Positions 25,395 to 38,635 of a stretch of DNA of 64,000 nucleotides are shown here, piece by piece (the stretch's first letter is position 1; every line of letters starts with the position of its first letter). A program made the translations under genes and the position numbers. Below the pieces are notes generated by a model, which did no database searches, had not been told where the DNA came from, and saw only the letters and a program-made list of their open reading frames with translations. This DNA is from Glandiceps talaboti (lineage: Eukaryota; Hemichordata; Enteropneusta; Spengelidae). The stretch spans positions 17,403,503-17,467,502 of the forward strand of contig NC_135551.1 of assembly GCF_964340395.1 (NCBI RefSeq), read 5' to 3'.

Positions 25395-26283
25395 GCGGCC
25401 TTGTCACCTCAATATGATGTTCGCTGACACACACACACACACACACACACTGGATTTTATAGAGAATACCGTATTTCTTGTCAGAGTATTATTTTTTGTT
25501 GCGTCAGCCGGGGAAAAAAATGCTCTGGCTTGCGAGAACACGAAGGTTGAGTAACAAAATAACTCATAATAGAGGCCCCTGGATCTCTAAATGTATGCAT
25601 ATATGGAAATAAACTAAGGCTTGCTTCTATTAAGAAATATTAGAATTTAATCAAGTATGATTCGCGTATACAAAAGATGTCACATTTTAAAAAATCCTTC
25701 TCCAGACAACATGAATATTTCCCAATTTACCCTGTCTTGCCGAGAACAGCGAACTACCCTATATGAATGCAAATGAGATTCAGATGGTATGCGTGGCATA
25801 ATACTTGTTTTCTTCATCAGACCGAGGCCTCACACAGGTATCCTCACCTTCACGGCCCGGGTACTGTATTCCATGTATATTGTCAACAGATTTGGAGATG
25901 ATGGGTAAGGGTAAACGACGAAATTTGACAGACGGCACAAAATACTAATTACCTTTAACTTTTCTATAGAAGAACTACATAAATTTGGAGATGGTGTAGC
26001 ATTTGTTTTCCTTTTCTAGTATTCCAGTGATTTTGATAATAATATATTCAAAATCGTATGGTCGAAAATAAAACTGCCACACAAACACACACAAAAAAAC
26101 GTTATTAAAGTTATCGATAGCACCATTGTTCTGTTAGTTGAGGATAAATGTACTCAGTGAAAGATTCAATAATATACCAGGCTCTAGTTACCAGAACATC
26201 AAAATAAACATGATACAAAATTCCGACCGATATGGGTATACCTCCGGGAAAATGGCAGAAAGTTAAAATCTGACGGCGTAAAC
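24967..26283. other. Intergenic with CA microsatellites
   Basis: CA repeats at about 25364-25393 and 25428-25450; a MITE C fragment near 25495-25545. No gene recognised. Confidence 0.5.
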
Positions 26284-27429
26284 TTATTCATCTCCGCCAC
26301 GGCAGCTGCTGAAATCTCCTTCTAGCCAAAAACAGATTTGCGCATATTTCAGAGGGGTTATCAAAACGGCTGCATTATATTCGCCCACTGCGTCGATGTC
26401 TTCTACCCAAACGTGGCCACTGAATACCGCCATAATTTTTCGTTTCCAGTCACGCTCCAAAGAATCCCAGAGTCGTATATATAAACCAGCACCGGCTGCC
26501 ATTGGTTTGGAATCGCAGAAATGGTACACCATGTCGTTGTTGGAATCACCGACGGGACAGAAGCGGTACATTAAATCGGTCGAGTTGTCATCGTCGAAGG
26601 CGGAGAAATGCAGACGTCTACCAGGATAAATCAGTGATGGTCCGGTGATTCCAAAATCCATAAAGTCCTTGTCGTGTGGCCTCTTCAGACGGATAACAGC
26701 ATAGTCGTACTCGGCCTCGGAGTCACGACCACGACGGCTCATCCAGCCTTGAGGAACTTTGATTTCCGACCCCCTGATCCAATAAAAATCTTTGTCTTCT
26801 TCGTTGACCTCATCATCAGAAGGTAGTGGCCCCTCTTCGAATGTTCTGTCACGGCGGAAGCCGATTTTCAGCTGTTTAGCACCTTTCACGTATTTTACTC
26901 CGTCATGTACGCATTGGGCGGCTGTTAGGACGTACTTTTGACTTATAAGTGTACCGGTACAGCCAGTTGACAGCTTGACAACAGCATTGAACGGATACTG
27001 ACCCAAGTATTCCTTATCCGTCAGTAGAAATCTCGTATCGTATCCGTAAACTTCACGTTTTTGGCGCGATATTTCAGGAGTTTCTTCTTCGCTCTCTGGT
27101 TGACGTGCGTTGAACAAAGTAGATTTGTCCACACTGATCTCGGTCAAAACAACGCTGCCATTTTCGTACAAGGTTTCATATGAAACCATTTCATCAAGTC
27201 GGTCGCTTTCCATAAGACGCTGCATCTTCTCTGCCATACACTGTAAATTACAGTTAGTTTTCAACTTCTTGGGTACGACACCAGAGAAATCCGCCAAACC
27301 TCTGTCGATGACATTTTTAACTTTCAGGTTTGGAATGGAGGTGGACGGCCATTGGTCTTCCTCCTTGATCGCTGATACCCCAAGAACAGCTGGCAAGAAA
27401 GTACTCACGAATAGGACAGTGAACAACAT
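26284..27429 (-). CDS. PRSS23/35-like serine protease homologue, catalytically dead
   Basis: A single open exon of 381 codons, starting at the Met (27429) that opens a signal peptide (MLFTVLFVSTFLPAVLG). The 35 codons upstream in frame look like 5' UTR. A propeptide of about 125 residues ends in a furin-type site RQKR at 122-125, and EVYGYDTRF follows. The trypsin-like domain has TGTLISQKYVLTAAQCVHDG (158-177), where the catalytic His is Gln172; EYDYAVIRLKRP, which keeps the Asp (242); and CDSKPMAAGAGLY, where the catalytic Ser is Ala314. Domain order, the CDxxP region and the W(D/E)-rich C terminus fit the PRSS23/PRSS35 family, secreted proteins usually coded by one exon. With two of three triad residues replaced it should not cleave peptide bonds; a binding or scaffolding role is inference. 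The reading frame is intact, so it is not a decayed pseudogene. Confidence 0.85.
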   Translation of the reverse strand: MLFTVLFVSTFLPAVLGVSAIKEEDQWPSTSIPNLKVKNVIDRGLADFSGVVPKKLKTNCNLQCMAEKMQRLMESDRLDEMVSYETLYENGSVVLTEISVDKSTLFNARQPESEEETPEISRQKREVYGYDTRFLLTDKEYLGQYPFNAVVKLSTGCTGTLISQKYVLTAAQCVHDGVKYVKGAKQLKIGFRRDRTFEEGPLPSDDEVNEEDKDFYWIRGSEIKVPQGWMSRRGRDSEAEYDYAVIRLKRPHDKDFMDFGITGPSLIYPGRRLHFSAFDDDNSTDLMYRFCPVGDSNNDMVYHFCDSKPMAAGAGLYIRLWDSLERDWKRKIMAVFSGHVWVEDIDAVGEYNAAVLITPLKYAQICFWLEGDFSSCRGGDE

Positions 27430-28271
27430 TTCGACAATCTTCCTTTCAGAATAATACCTCAAAGAACTATCCAGAAGCGTTGCATGCCCCAACAAAGTTA
27501 TCGTCCTCGTAGAACTGGAAACGCGGGGTGTCAATAGAAACTGACACGTCCCAAACTTGAAGCCTGACTTGCAGTAGTAGTGAATCTATCTGCAAATTCC
27601 AGCGTTGTAATTTGATTCTTCAGCTAGCTACTCATCGTGTCTGGCGTAGCCTCGTTCTCGCCAACTACTACGCCAACAGAAATGCAGATTTGGACATCTC
27701 CCATTCATTAGTCTGTAAACAATCTAACTGCGATAGTCTTCGAGCAGAGATTAATTTATGGCCATCATTGATATTTATAAGATGGAAGTTATGTTTGTCT
27801 TTTGACGCTTGCATGCTCAAATGACTTTAAATTGGTTCGCGAACAAGAGAGTCGTAGTCACGTTATGCAACGCAAGCTTTCAGTGAAAGCCTACAACACA
27901 AAAGTGTTATTATACTGGTCGTATACATAGGGTCGCTTTTCTTTTCCATCATGTGCATAAGTCTTTGGTCTCGCACAATGAAAGGGAAACGGCGAGAGCC
28001 ATGCCAGCGGATATAAAACTCGACTTTAGACAAACTGTCTGTAAATTTAACTGTCTGAAACTGTCAGGACAGTAATGTTTTATACTGGGGCGATGTTTGA
28101 CGCGTGAACTGGGCACTTCAAACATTGCATTGGAATGGTTGTTTAAGAGAAACTATACAATGTTATACCACGGAAGTATCACTGTATTATACTGTATGGT
28201 AATACACAGGGACGATGTGAAGTCTAATATACTTAAACACGTCTCTATCACTCAACCCGCCTTGTGTTTTT
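27430..28271. other. Intergenic upstream of PRSS23/35-like gene
   Basis: Presumably holds its 5' UTR and promoter, but no core promoter element is clear. No other gene recognised. Confidence 0.4.
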
Positions 28272-28731
<460 letters not shown>

Positions 28732-28939
28732 TTTTACTGCCTCGTTTGTGTGTCTGTCTCTGCTCAGGTAATAATAATATTAGTTTTCATATTATACCAC
28801 TTTTCAACATACTGTTCAAAACGCTTTTGCATTTATTACCCCCCCCCCCCCCGAATGGTACCTGGCATGGACCGATAGCGGCATAACGACGTTTAAACTC
28901 CACGGACTACGTGGGGAGCATCATGGTGCAATCCATTGC

Positions 28940-29150
28940 AGCCTCTATAAGTTGATCAGGATTACATCCTTCACATAACAAACACTATCCTACCAGGTCC
29001 TCAATTATAAAGCTGGGTTGACTGGGGCACAGTAGTGGTTCCGAAATCAATCTTGTTGACGCAAGGAATAGACTCTTAGAAACAAACGGCAGTGGTGAGA
29101 TTCGACGGAAATAACCTAGCGTTAAGTCTGGGTTATTACAGCCCTCTACG
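28940..29150 (-). mobile_element. SINE-like repeat (family 2)
   Basis: Shares TATCCTACCAG, GCTGGGTTGACTGGGGCACA and AAACGGC with the copy at 5005-5215. It is joined on the right to a MITE C-like fragment (GTTGCGTCAGTCGGGAAAAA near 29191) that also occurs near 25500. Confidence 0.55.
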
Positions 29151-30929
29151 GCGAGTCTTATCTGCCATCGCCGAAAGGGTATTATTTTTCGTTGCGTCAG
29201 TCGGGAAAAAATGCTCTGGCTTTTTAGAATGGACTTCATACTACAACCTATAAATTGCCAAATCGGACACGCCTAGCTAACCATTCAACTTATCCGATAT
29301 CTCCACGTGGCGTACCAAAAGCTTTGAGTGTAGGATGTTTCAAACACTGGAAAGATACAATGTGGAAAATATTGTTTTGTCATACTGCAATATGGTAAGA
29401 AAATAGTAAAACATTGCAATAAAAAACAAGCATAAAATAAATCGCTACTCAAGAAAATGGTTAATCAACATCGATAAGTTTGAACTTATTTAAAGGAACG
29501 CAAGCGGCTGGGTTTACAATTTTTGAGGCGTAAAGGCAACATTTTCAAAATTAGCTATATTCACACCTATTCATATACAAACGAATGCTGTATAGCTTAC
29601 GGATTCCACTACTACACTGCAAATTTAAAACCCATGTATGCCCCGGCCCACACATATACTCACGACATATTCCCGTGATCGTATAGCGCCATCACTGGTT
29701 TGTTTTTGTAATCTTTTGTTTCAAACACCCGACAATTTCTTGAAACCTGAGACAGTGTGGATGAATAATGTATAATAGCAATAAATTGTCAGAAGTATGA
29801 CTGATAAACTTACTGATATTGTCGAACATATCCTATCTCGTCCCATGTGTTCAGTTTAGCGTCGTGTGTGTCCAAACATAAAACACTAGTATTCAGATCT
29901 AGAATGTATGTGTTCTATTCTTGTTCTGAACCGTGACTTACTTTGTGTTCAAAAACTGTTACAGTGTTCTGATGCGTCAACAGTGTTCTGGTTTATAAGA
30001 TTTTGAACATATGTTGTAATTTTTGTACGTCTAGGATTTTCTAAGCGAACAAAAGTGAGGCTTATCTTTCCCTAGCTGCAGGCAGGCGTTTTCCATCTAC
30101 ACCGTCTTTGGTTTTAGAGAGGTTGCGATGCGTAATACATGCAGGATTGATGAAAATGACTTTCCTGGGTCTCCTAAGAAAAGCCTGATCAATAATTACA
30201 TCGGGATGGGGGAAATCAGGTCCGAACTGTTGCGTAAAATGCGATCGTCTCTCGATTCCGTAGTGCTATAAACTGGCCCTATCCCTCATTTCCTTTCTCG
30301 AAAACATGCCCCCCTTCTATTATTAAGATATATCAAGAACAGGTGATAAAATACACTTAGACATACGAAAGACACAAGTCCCAGAATCATTATCGCTGCC
30401 CCCAACGTTGGAAGTTTTAAAGGCGACGATTCGCTATCCCCACTACTTTGTTTCTATTTATTTCACTAGAAATGTACAAAGGGTACATAACAGAAAAAAA
30501 GAGGATGAGGAAAAGCACATACATGTAAGCCAATAAGCAACAATGTCTGACATAAGTACTTCCAACTAATAATTACACTAATACTAAAAGAAAAAATAAA
30601 ATAAAAGAAGAGCAAAATATTCCTGGTGAGGACCATGGATATAGTCCGCTAGGGACTAATCTAGTCCATAGTTCTAACTTATATTAATAAAAAATGTAAT
30701 TATCTTTACAGTTACAGCGTACACTTATCAAATGAAGTGAAGTGCAAACAATACACTATGCACTGAAAATGAAAGCGGAAACAACAATGGAAGGCAGAAG
30801 ACAGTCAATTTGCATTTCTGATCACCCGTGTTTGGATTTCAATGGCTGACCTCAAGGTCAGAACCCCAAAGACTAAATGGGCATTAGGTCAACAACTCCA
30901 CAACATTATCACTAATATTTTACCCAACA
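29151..30929. other. Intergenic, no gene recognised
   Basis: AT-rich DNA with no recognisable exon. Confidence 0.4.
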
Positions 30930-31011
30930 TCGTCGTAAACCACCGCCTCTTTTACGACACCGTCCAAACGCACCGCAGTGTCGCGGAATAAATAACAGTT
31001 CTGGTTTGCGA
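30930..31011. mobile_element. MITE family C copy
   Basis: Starts TCGTCGTAAACCACCGCCTC, contains GTGTCGCGGAATAAATAACA and ends TTCTGGTTTGCG; about 82 bp and very similar to the copy at 13737. Confidence 0.7.
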
Positions 31012-32817
31012 AAATTCTTCCTGTTTTACTCCTCTGAGACTCACGTGACTCCTCTCCACATGTCACAATTGACAATTAATTCACTACATGGTTGTCAACA
31101 GCGATTTGGTTGATATGGTCAATAAACCTAACTCTAGTATAACTCTAACTCTAGCCGTTGTGGCAGCAGTGGGATGTAGAACCGGTACGTGCATGGCAGC
31201 GGTGACATGCCAAAGATGGAGGTTCTATATATGGCCAAAATCACAAAATAGTAAAACCTAGATAGACAATAATATGAGTCAACGTAAAATGCGACTCTCC
31301 CCTAATCCCATTTTCTAAAATATGGCTATCCCCGATCGAGAAGCGACTTCATCCCCACACCCATTCCCCTCCCCGTGTAATGACTGATGGACCGTACGAA
31401 ATGCTGTCAAGATAAAAACCAGTTTCGCCTATAATTCTCCAGTCATCATACAGTAACTGTTTGGTCAGAATTACATGAATCTGTTCAAATGTGTGTAATC
31501 TAATAACTGAAAAGAATGAAATTAAATGCAATTAGTCCTCACGGTCACAAACGAACTCATGCGTGTTGATGTCACCTAAGCTAAACCAAAGACAGTGGAG
31601 GGGAACTTACGCCCTCTTTCAGATCCAGCTTTTGTCTAGTTATTCATGATTACGTGCCCTCGGAAACACAACAAAGCTTTCTCTTTTAACGTCATCGTCG
31701 GGTGTTATGTAATGGCAGTACACTTCACCTGTGTACCTGCTGTCACGTTTCCTTCGATTCCCGTTCCTTATGAAGCTAGCTTGCAGACGTTTGAAACTAC
31801 ACGCCATGAATACGGTATGACAGGTAAGGTAATGTAATGAAGTATATTAGTTCCGACGAAGGTCTGTAGTCAAGCACCGACATTGAACTCAATTTTAGGT
31901 TTTCAGTTCGCTGTCGTCATTGTCGGTGTCGCCATTTTCCGTCACTCCATTATGCACAACATAATGCATTCATAATCGTAGCTTTACATTAGCAAGAATG
32001 TGCGCAGTGGATCTCGCTAGGGAGTTTGGACTCAAAACAGTCAATCGGATATAGGAATGGTGTTAGACTCAACCGATTCGGTAGTGTACAGACTATGGAC
32101 ACAGTTCTCTATAGTGGTCTGAGGTTGTACACATGTGCCACCATCGTCATGCTTATGCGACTTGTAATGACCAATGTCTGAGCAGGATTAGCATTTCGGT
32201 GTGAAAACAGTTATCTGGCAGAGCTTAAGTAAAAGGAACAAAAGAATACGGCAATCCTATCTAATCCGTACGGTTCCATTGATAAGACGCGAACCTGGGA
32301 TTCAATCATGGGTCTTTATCCTTCGATCTGTAGTCATTGAAAGGCAACACATACACGACAGACAAGTAAGAAACCGTTTCTTACTTGTCTGTGCATAAAC
32401 ATATGTAGATTTGGACAACTTTGTCCTTACCAATCAAACATGTAAATTGAGAATTTATACATTTTGTAGGAAATAAGCATGTTTTATATATGTTGCAATA
32501 AAAATATCAGAAAACTCTTTGTGGGTGAATATGTGCTGTGAGGTGACACAGAACGCCAGGAATGTACAGTGCAGCACGATAGAATCGTCTCCTCGGCAAA
32601 GCCATCGCCTCCCGTTTATCTATTATGTAACTATACGTCATTCTTTACATTCACGTCAAAACTGAGATGTTCAGTAAATATTTACCATATTTTACAACAG
32701 CCGTATCGAATCGATTTATCGCAAATCGCATTCAAAACACTACAAAAGCGGAATACTTGTTGATAAAGATAAATACGACGATAGAGGACAAGTCTATTCG
32801 TGATTCCTCTCTATTGT
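31012..32817. other. Intergenic with one palindrome
   Basis: A palindrome near 32359-32392 has arms ACAGACAAGTAAGAAAC and inverse. An open frame at 31646-31837 ends beside a GTAAGG donor-like site but has no recognisable domain. Confidence 0.4.
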
Positions 32818-32975
32818 AAGGGGCGCGATCAATTGTTCAATGTAGGATAAAAAACTAAATTCTTTTACTTTGGGGATGGGGGTGTTTCGGTGGTGGTGGT
32901 TGTGGTAGTGTTTTTTTTTGGTGGGGTCTGGCCATTTTAAATGCCATCCTACAAAATCGATTTTACTTTTAATCA
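32818..32975. repeat. Interspersed repeat, ~155 bp
   Basis: AATGTAGGATAAAAAACTAA, ATTCTTTTACTTTGG and CATCCTACAAAATCGATTTT recur in inverted orientation at 37915-38070, with related ends near 2893 and 3170. Confidence 0.65.
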
Positions 32976-33192
32976 CAGATAAATATTACTCTGATGTACA
33001 TGACGTATTATAATACCTACATTGTTTTTTTTCTCTCACCAATTACATTTACAGTGGTCGACTAAAAGGATTCACGTTATATCCTTACATTGTATTAATT
33101 ATATATCACTTTTTTATTTAATTAAATAGAATGTAAACCAAAACCCAGATGACTTACGCCACCAACGGAGGAAAGAGGTATAACGGTACAAT

Positions 33193-35059
33193 ATGAAGAT
33201 TATGCGTGGCTTTGTGGTTGTGAACTTGGCGGCTTTATGCTGTGTGGTTATATTTTTCATTTTAACATGGAAAGAATACGATGGCACGAAAGATTATCTG
33301 TAAGTTTTTCCAGTATATATTGTTGTTTGTATTTTGAAAAAAAAGATATTGTAATTGAAAATATCCACCATTATTACTTCTGCTTTACATGCCGGTAAAC
33401 ATACTATTATGGTATTCATTGGAAGAAGACGCAATGATGTGTGTGTGTGTGGGGGGGGGGGGTGGGGGGGGGGTGTGGTGGTGGTGGTGGTGATAATGGC
33501 AATGACGACGACGGCGGTGATGATGATGATAATGATGATGACGATGATGATGATGATGATGATAATGATAATGATGATGATGATGATGGTGATGATAATG
33601 ATAATGATGATGGTGATGATGATAATGATAATGATGGTGATAATGATGATGATGATGATGACGATGATGATAGTGATGATGATGATATTATGATGATGAC
33701 GACGACGACGACTGCTATTGATAATGGTGGTGGTCAGGGTTGTTGTTGTTATTGTTGTTGTTGTTGTTGTTGTTGAGAAAAGGTGATTGTGATGATAGTG
33801 TTTTCCCATCAAAGTATTTGTTGTAAAGCAATATTGGTTTATAATGTATCGTAAATGTCATGACTATTTCTTGCAGTATACGTACCAACAGAAAGTCTCT
33901 TCAGCAACACAATGTCATGTACATTCAGCCAACGAGCGCCATCTATAGTGAAAATAGGGAGAATAGTTGCTATCCTTGGAGAAAAATAGTATTCATCAAA
34001 ACCCACAAGACAGCAAGTACAACGACAAACACGATAATTCAACGGTACGGCTATCTGCAGAATTTGACCTTTGTCCTGCCACGTCAAAGCCACATCTTCA
34101 GTGAAACACAACTATTTTCCCGCCAACAAGTTTTTCATTTCGAACGATGGACGTATGGTAAAGAGGCGCGCCCAGATTTCGACATCATGGCGGGCCATTT
34201 CAGATACAACAGACCAGAAATTGATAAAATCATACCAAGAGCAATGCACGTGACAATATTAAGAAATCCAGTCGATAAGTTTGAGTCGACATTTGGGTAC
34301 TACGAAATGGCCAAACGATTAAACATACAACGGGCGCCAAATCCATTGGAGACCTTTATGAGGCGACCCATGTATTACATGACGCGTCCGCATTTTCATT
34401 TTCGAATGAAACTACAGCTGAGAAATGGTTTGATGTTTAGTCTCGGCTACCCTCTTCACAATGCCGAATCGGACGCCCTGATTCAATACAAAATAGACGA
34501 ATTAGATCACCAGTTAGACTTAGTCATGCTAACAGAATACTACGACGAATCACTCATACTGTTGAAAGAACTTCTGTGTTGGGGTTTTGACGACATTTTG
34601 TACATTCCGAAGGGGTTCCGAAGTGAGAAACTTCGGAATTCGATATCTCCCGAAGTAGCGAAGGAGATCCGAGCCTGGAATAAGGCAGACGTGAAGCTTT
34701 ATGACCATTTCAACAAAACCTTTTGGAGAAAAGTTGAAGAGTACGGACCAAATTTCCAGGAAGACTTGGCGCATTTCAGGAGAAGACAAGAGGAATTTGT
34801 TGACGAGTGTATTGACCCTGATAGAGTAAAAACAGTCATGGGAAAAGAAGACGCCCTGGTCCTTAGACCCAACGCGTCTGAACTTTGTCGTGTTTCATAC
34901 TATCGCGTTTTCACCTTCGTCAACGATTTTAAACTTCGAGAAATGGACGAAAATAGTCTTAGATATCAAGAATATAAAGAAAAGGGTATTGAGGGGATTG
35001 GATTCGGTAAAGAATTTTACGAAACGGACTCAAGGCAGCGAAATGATGACCAACACTGA
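33193..35059 (+). CDS. Galactose-3-O-sulfotransferase-like Golgi enzyme, two exons
   Basis: Coding exons are 33193-33299 and 33877-35059 (GTAAGT donor, TTGCAG acceptor, phase 2), giving 429 residues. Exon 1 encodes a short cytoplasmic tail and one membrane segment (about residues 7-25), a type II Golgi topology. The lumenal domain has the 5'-phosphosulfate loop KTHKTAST (77-84) and the 3'-phosphate site LRNPVDKFESTFGYY (164-178), which bind PAPS, with MAGHFRYNRPE between them. These match the galactosylceramide/galactose-3-O-sulfotransferase family (GAL3ST), which adds sulfate to C3 of terminal galactose on glycans. Length is near the vertebrate enzymes. The start was chosen because it supplies the membrane anchor and a matching phase. 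The acceptor sugar cannot be read from sequence. A GAT-rich repeat fills the intron. Confidence 0.88.
33430..33776. repeat. GAT/GTT trinucleotide tract in intron
   Basis: G-run and GGT units, then imperfect GAT/AAT triplets to about 33720, then TTG units. It lies within the only intron of the sulfotransferase gene; the Asp, Met and Ile frames here are artefacts. Confidence 0.9.
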
Positions 35060-35304
35060 CCGTACATAGCAAATTTTGGCCTAGTAGTCGACTCTTACCT
35101 TTGTGTGACACCATGGCAGTGCAATGTATACCAGGTACTATCTATTACATGTAATATAGTCGCGTTGAATCGTATTTCAAAAAAAAAAAATCTTAATATT
35201 CATAGTGTTTCTAATCACATCACAATCACATATACAATCACATATACCGTGACCTCTTCCAAGAACAAAGGTTTGCACTTTTAGTGGTTTCCAAACTTTA
35301 ATTT
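35060..35304 (+). other. 3' flank of sulfotransferase gene
   Basis: Probable 3' UTR. An A-run lies near 35179. No clear AATAAA was identified close to the stop. Confidence 0.3.
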
Positions 35305-35585
35305 GAAGAGATTTAAAATCCTTGTTTCGATTGAATATTTGTTTTATGTGTGTACATACCTCCAGGATCGCCCGGATGTAAAAAGAAAATGAATCTTGTG
35401 GGTCACACCGTACACAGGTCACGAAAGTGGCGAATTGCATACGCATTGGGAGATTATGGCATTTGGGGCTGAGAATTTTAGTGTTCACAATATCTCAGAC
35501 CACTAAAAATCGTTAGTGGTCTGAGACAATATTTACTAAAGATTTGAGACGATTTAGTATAATTTGAATTGATATGTAAATTTAA
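35305..35585. repeat. Interspersed repeat with internal hairpin
   Basis: AAAATCCTTGTTTCGATTGA, TACCTCCAGGATCGCCCGG and GATTTGAGACGATTTA recur at 44570-44770. This copy contains a perfect palindrome at 35488-35529 (ATCTCAGACCACTAA and inverse) that the other lacks, so the hairpin is probably a later insertion. Confidence 0.65.
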
Positions 35586-37914
35586 ATATGTGAGGGCATA
35601 TTTTCGCGTTGATAAGGAAATCAAGAAAAGTTAAGATGAGTGCGCCCTCACTTTCATCGATACCTACTTTAAGCGAAGCTAGAATCCCATCCGAGATAAC
35701 TTCTTCTATATGGTAGTGGCAAATAATTCACGTAATATGCCATTATTACTTCGCAGTTCATAAAGCTTGATGTTCACGACAACAAGTTAATGTACACCTT
35801 TTAGGGTTATATCACAGGGGCGTCTCTTTCATGGTGAGTGGGGACGAGGAAGGGTCACCGGTTGAGTACTCTCAAATAGAACTGATACATAAATAATTAA
35901 TAAGGTGGGTAATTAAAACCAACAAAGAACAGGTTACAATTGATTTAGAAAAAACACCAGATTTTCAAATAATCACTTTATTACATGACACCTTGTAGGG
36001 AAAATATACTTCTAAAGAGTAAAAAAAAGTAAACTAACAAAAAAACAAATTTTGTAAATAAATAAATAAAGAACATGAACAATAAACAAAAACAACTATA
36101 TCTAAACAAATATGACCAATTTCAAGCCCCTGTGGTTATATTGAATAGCAGGCAACTGGTCTTCTGAAATGATACACCAGAAAGAATCCACCGATTCACA
36201 TTCAGGGTTCCCTATCATATTCTTACCGTTGGCTGCGCTGTAAGCGATAATACGTTAACAGTCGAAACGCGCTTCGAACTGGTAATCACTGAATCAGTAT
36301 TCACCGTATCGTCGGTAAATGCCAGGACTGTCGGAAAGTTACATTCATATCACGTAGCAAAGGTGTATGACCCAAAATGTCATGACAGATGTACTTGGTT
36401 ACACTTATCCTCTTTCTACGGGGGGTGGGGGGGGGGGGTGGGTTATTGATTTGTACACAAAAAATTACAAGTTGGGAAAGTAGAATTAAAATAATTCTTC
36501 TTCGTATGTAATCTAGTACAATCATAGTTTAGCATGGATGTAATTTTGACAGTGTTTTGACAATTTTACGCTACACGGACACATGCAGTTTTAACAGCGT
36601 TTCAGCGTTTCAGCTGCAATAATTGTAGCGTTGTTAATTTTTCAACTTGGAGTTGAATTTGAGCTTTAAATTAGTTTTTTGTTTAACTTTTTATCGTTCC
36701 GGAATTGCAATAAAAAGTAGTGCAATGAGTTTTCAAAAATCAAAGCTCAAAAAAAGTAGTACTATACTTAGTCTGCAATTAAGCCTCTTTTCTGAGTAGT
36801 TCAAACAAAATGACGGTATATTTGCTTGTGGTTTATTTTGTAATTATGGATATTTAAAAAAAAATCGTCTTTTTGGAGATTTTCACTATAAGTGAAAATG
36901 TCGACATCCTATAATTTTTTTTACATTCTCCAGTCAATCTTATCATTAATCTCTCATGTTTTACTGTTTTGTAAATTTGTTATGATTCATCGTGATACAG
37001 AATGTTGTAACGTAATTAAGGTAAACAAATAAACAAACGAACTACGAGAGGACCATACGTATGAGTGAATTCATGGGATGGAAGAACGTACGTCGTGTAA
37101 GATGTGCATGGTTTATCATTGTTTGAATTCTTGTCATTGTCGTCGTTCAAGGTGACTGCAAACGGGAAGGGTGAGGCCAAGCTTCTTTGATATTTAGGAG
37201 ACCCAGGTGAATGATTTTCCCAACAATTCATGGCACCTCTTTAAAATAGAATTATAAAATTGGCAAACTGTCTTAGATTAGGCCTGTTGTATACTGGGGT
37301 TGGGCATTATGGGAAATAGACACTATTATTACGAACTTCTTTTTGTTCTCATAGCCAGCCTCAACATTGTTTGGCCATTGTTTCAAGATGTGTTAGCTCC
37401 TGTAAATTTCTCCAAACTTTGTTTATTTCCCATAAATGAATTAAGACTCATGACGTCAGACCCCACAATCTGTCCTACTCACATATGTCGCGTCTTGGCA
37501 AGGGGGTAGAGGAATGTGGATCTAAATGACAACATAATCAGGTAGCGAATGGAACTTTGATTTTAATATCTGTATACCGACCGTCGACTATATTAGGACC
37601 CTACTTCAGAGGGACACTCAACCGCAGTGACTAAACTCAGCGTGGGTGAATGATTAAAGGCGTACGGCACTTTGGGCTCTGGAGGGCCATTTCATGATTT
37701 CGCATCACATGTTTGCTCGGTTGCTAAGACACACCAAATTGTGAAATTCATTTTCACCCCGATTGTTCTGTCAGTGATCATCCCATGTACCATGCATGAT
37801 GGGTCTCAGCAGACATAATTATAATTATTCATTGGATACAAACTGAATATTCATGACTATTTTACAGAGGGAGATAGGAAATATAAAGCAATATTTGTAT
37901 TATGAAGGGGTACA
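35586..37914. other. Intergenic, no gene recognised
   Basis: AT-rich DNA with G-runs near 36420. No exon recognised. Confidence 0.4.
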
Positions 37915-38070
37915 AAACATCCATTAAAAGTAAAAATCGATTTTGTAGGATGAGAACTAAAATGGATCAAATCCCCCCACGCCACCTCCAAAGTAAAAGA
38001 ATTTAGTTTTTTTTTTACCCTACATTGAGCTACAGACAAAAAATACTTGTCTGTGATTGAACTATTGATC
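37915..38070. repeat. Interspersed repeat, inverted copy
   Basis: Reverse-complement relative of 32818-32975. It contains a short palindrome (ACAGACAA/TTGTCTGT near 38033-38055) not present in the other copy. Confidence 0.6.
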
Positions 38071-38342
38071 TGGACCCTAAATATAGTGAAGAAATGAAAT
38101 CTTACTTTGCTGTTCAGTTATTGTCAGTTTTCATAATTCTTACAACTCTAAAACTATTAAACGATCATTCGGTGATAATATTCGAATCTCACACAATATG
38201 TAAACGATGAAAATTATCTTTTACTCTCTATCAAAGACATGTTGAAGCAAAGTCTATGCACGAGTGTTCATTAAATAAATTACTTACAATTAAATAATAT
38301 GTACTGTAGGTTGTATATTTGCTTATCAAATATTTTTAGACT

Positions 38343-38595
38343 CGAAACTCACACTCACTCACACCCACCCACCTCACTCACTCACTCACTCACTCACTCA
38401 CTCACTCACTCACTCACCCACCCACCCACCCACCCACCCACCCACCCACCCACCCACCCACCCACCCACTCACTCACTCACTCACCCACCCACCCACCCA
38501 CCCACCCACCCACCCACTCACTCACTCACTCACTCACTCACTCACTCACTCACTCACTCACTCACTCACTCACTCACTCACTCACCTACTCTCTC
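38343..38595. repeat. CACT/CACC tetranucleotide array
   Basis: Alternating blocks of CACT and CACC units; the Thr/His/Ser/Pro frame is a repeat translation. Confidence 0.95.
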
Positions 38596-38635
38596 ACTTA
38601 TGCCACATGTCACGGCTAGAATTACATTTTACAAT

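Noticed and set aside
31646-31837. Possible exon ending near GTAAGG
   Set aside because: Only a donor-like site supports it; no acceptor, domain or partner exon found.
33294-33812. 172-codon Ile/Thr-rich and other frames
   Set aside because: Translations of the GAT repeat in the sulfotransferase intron.
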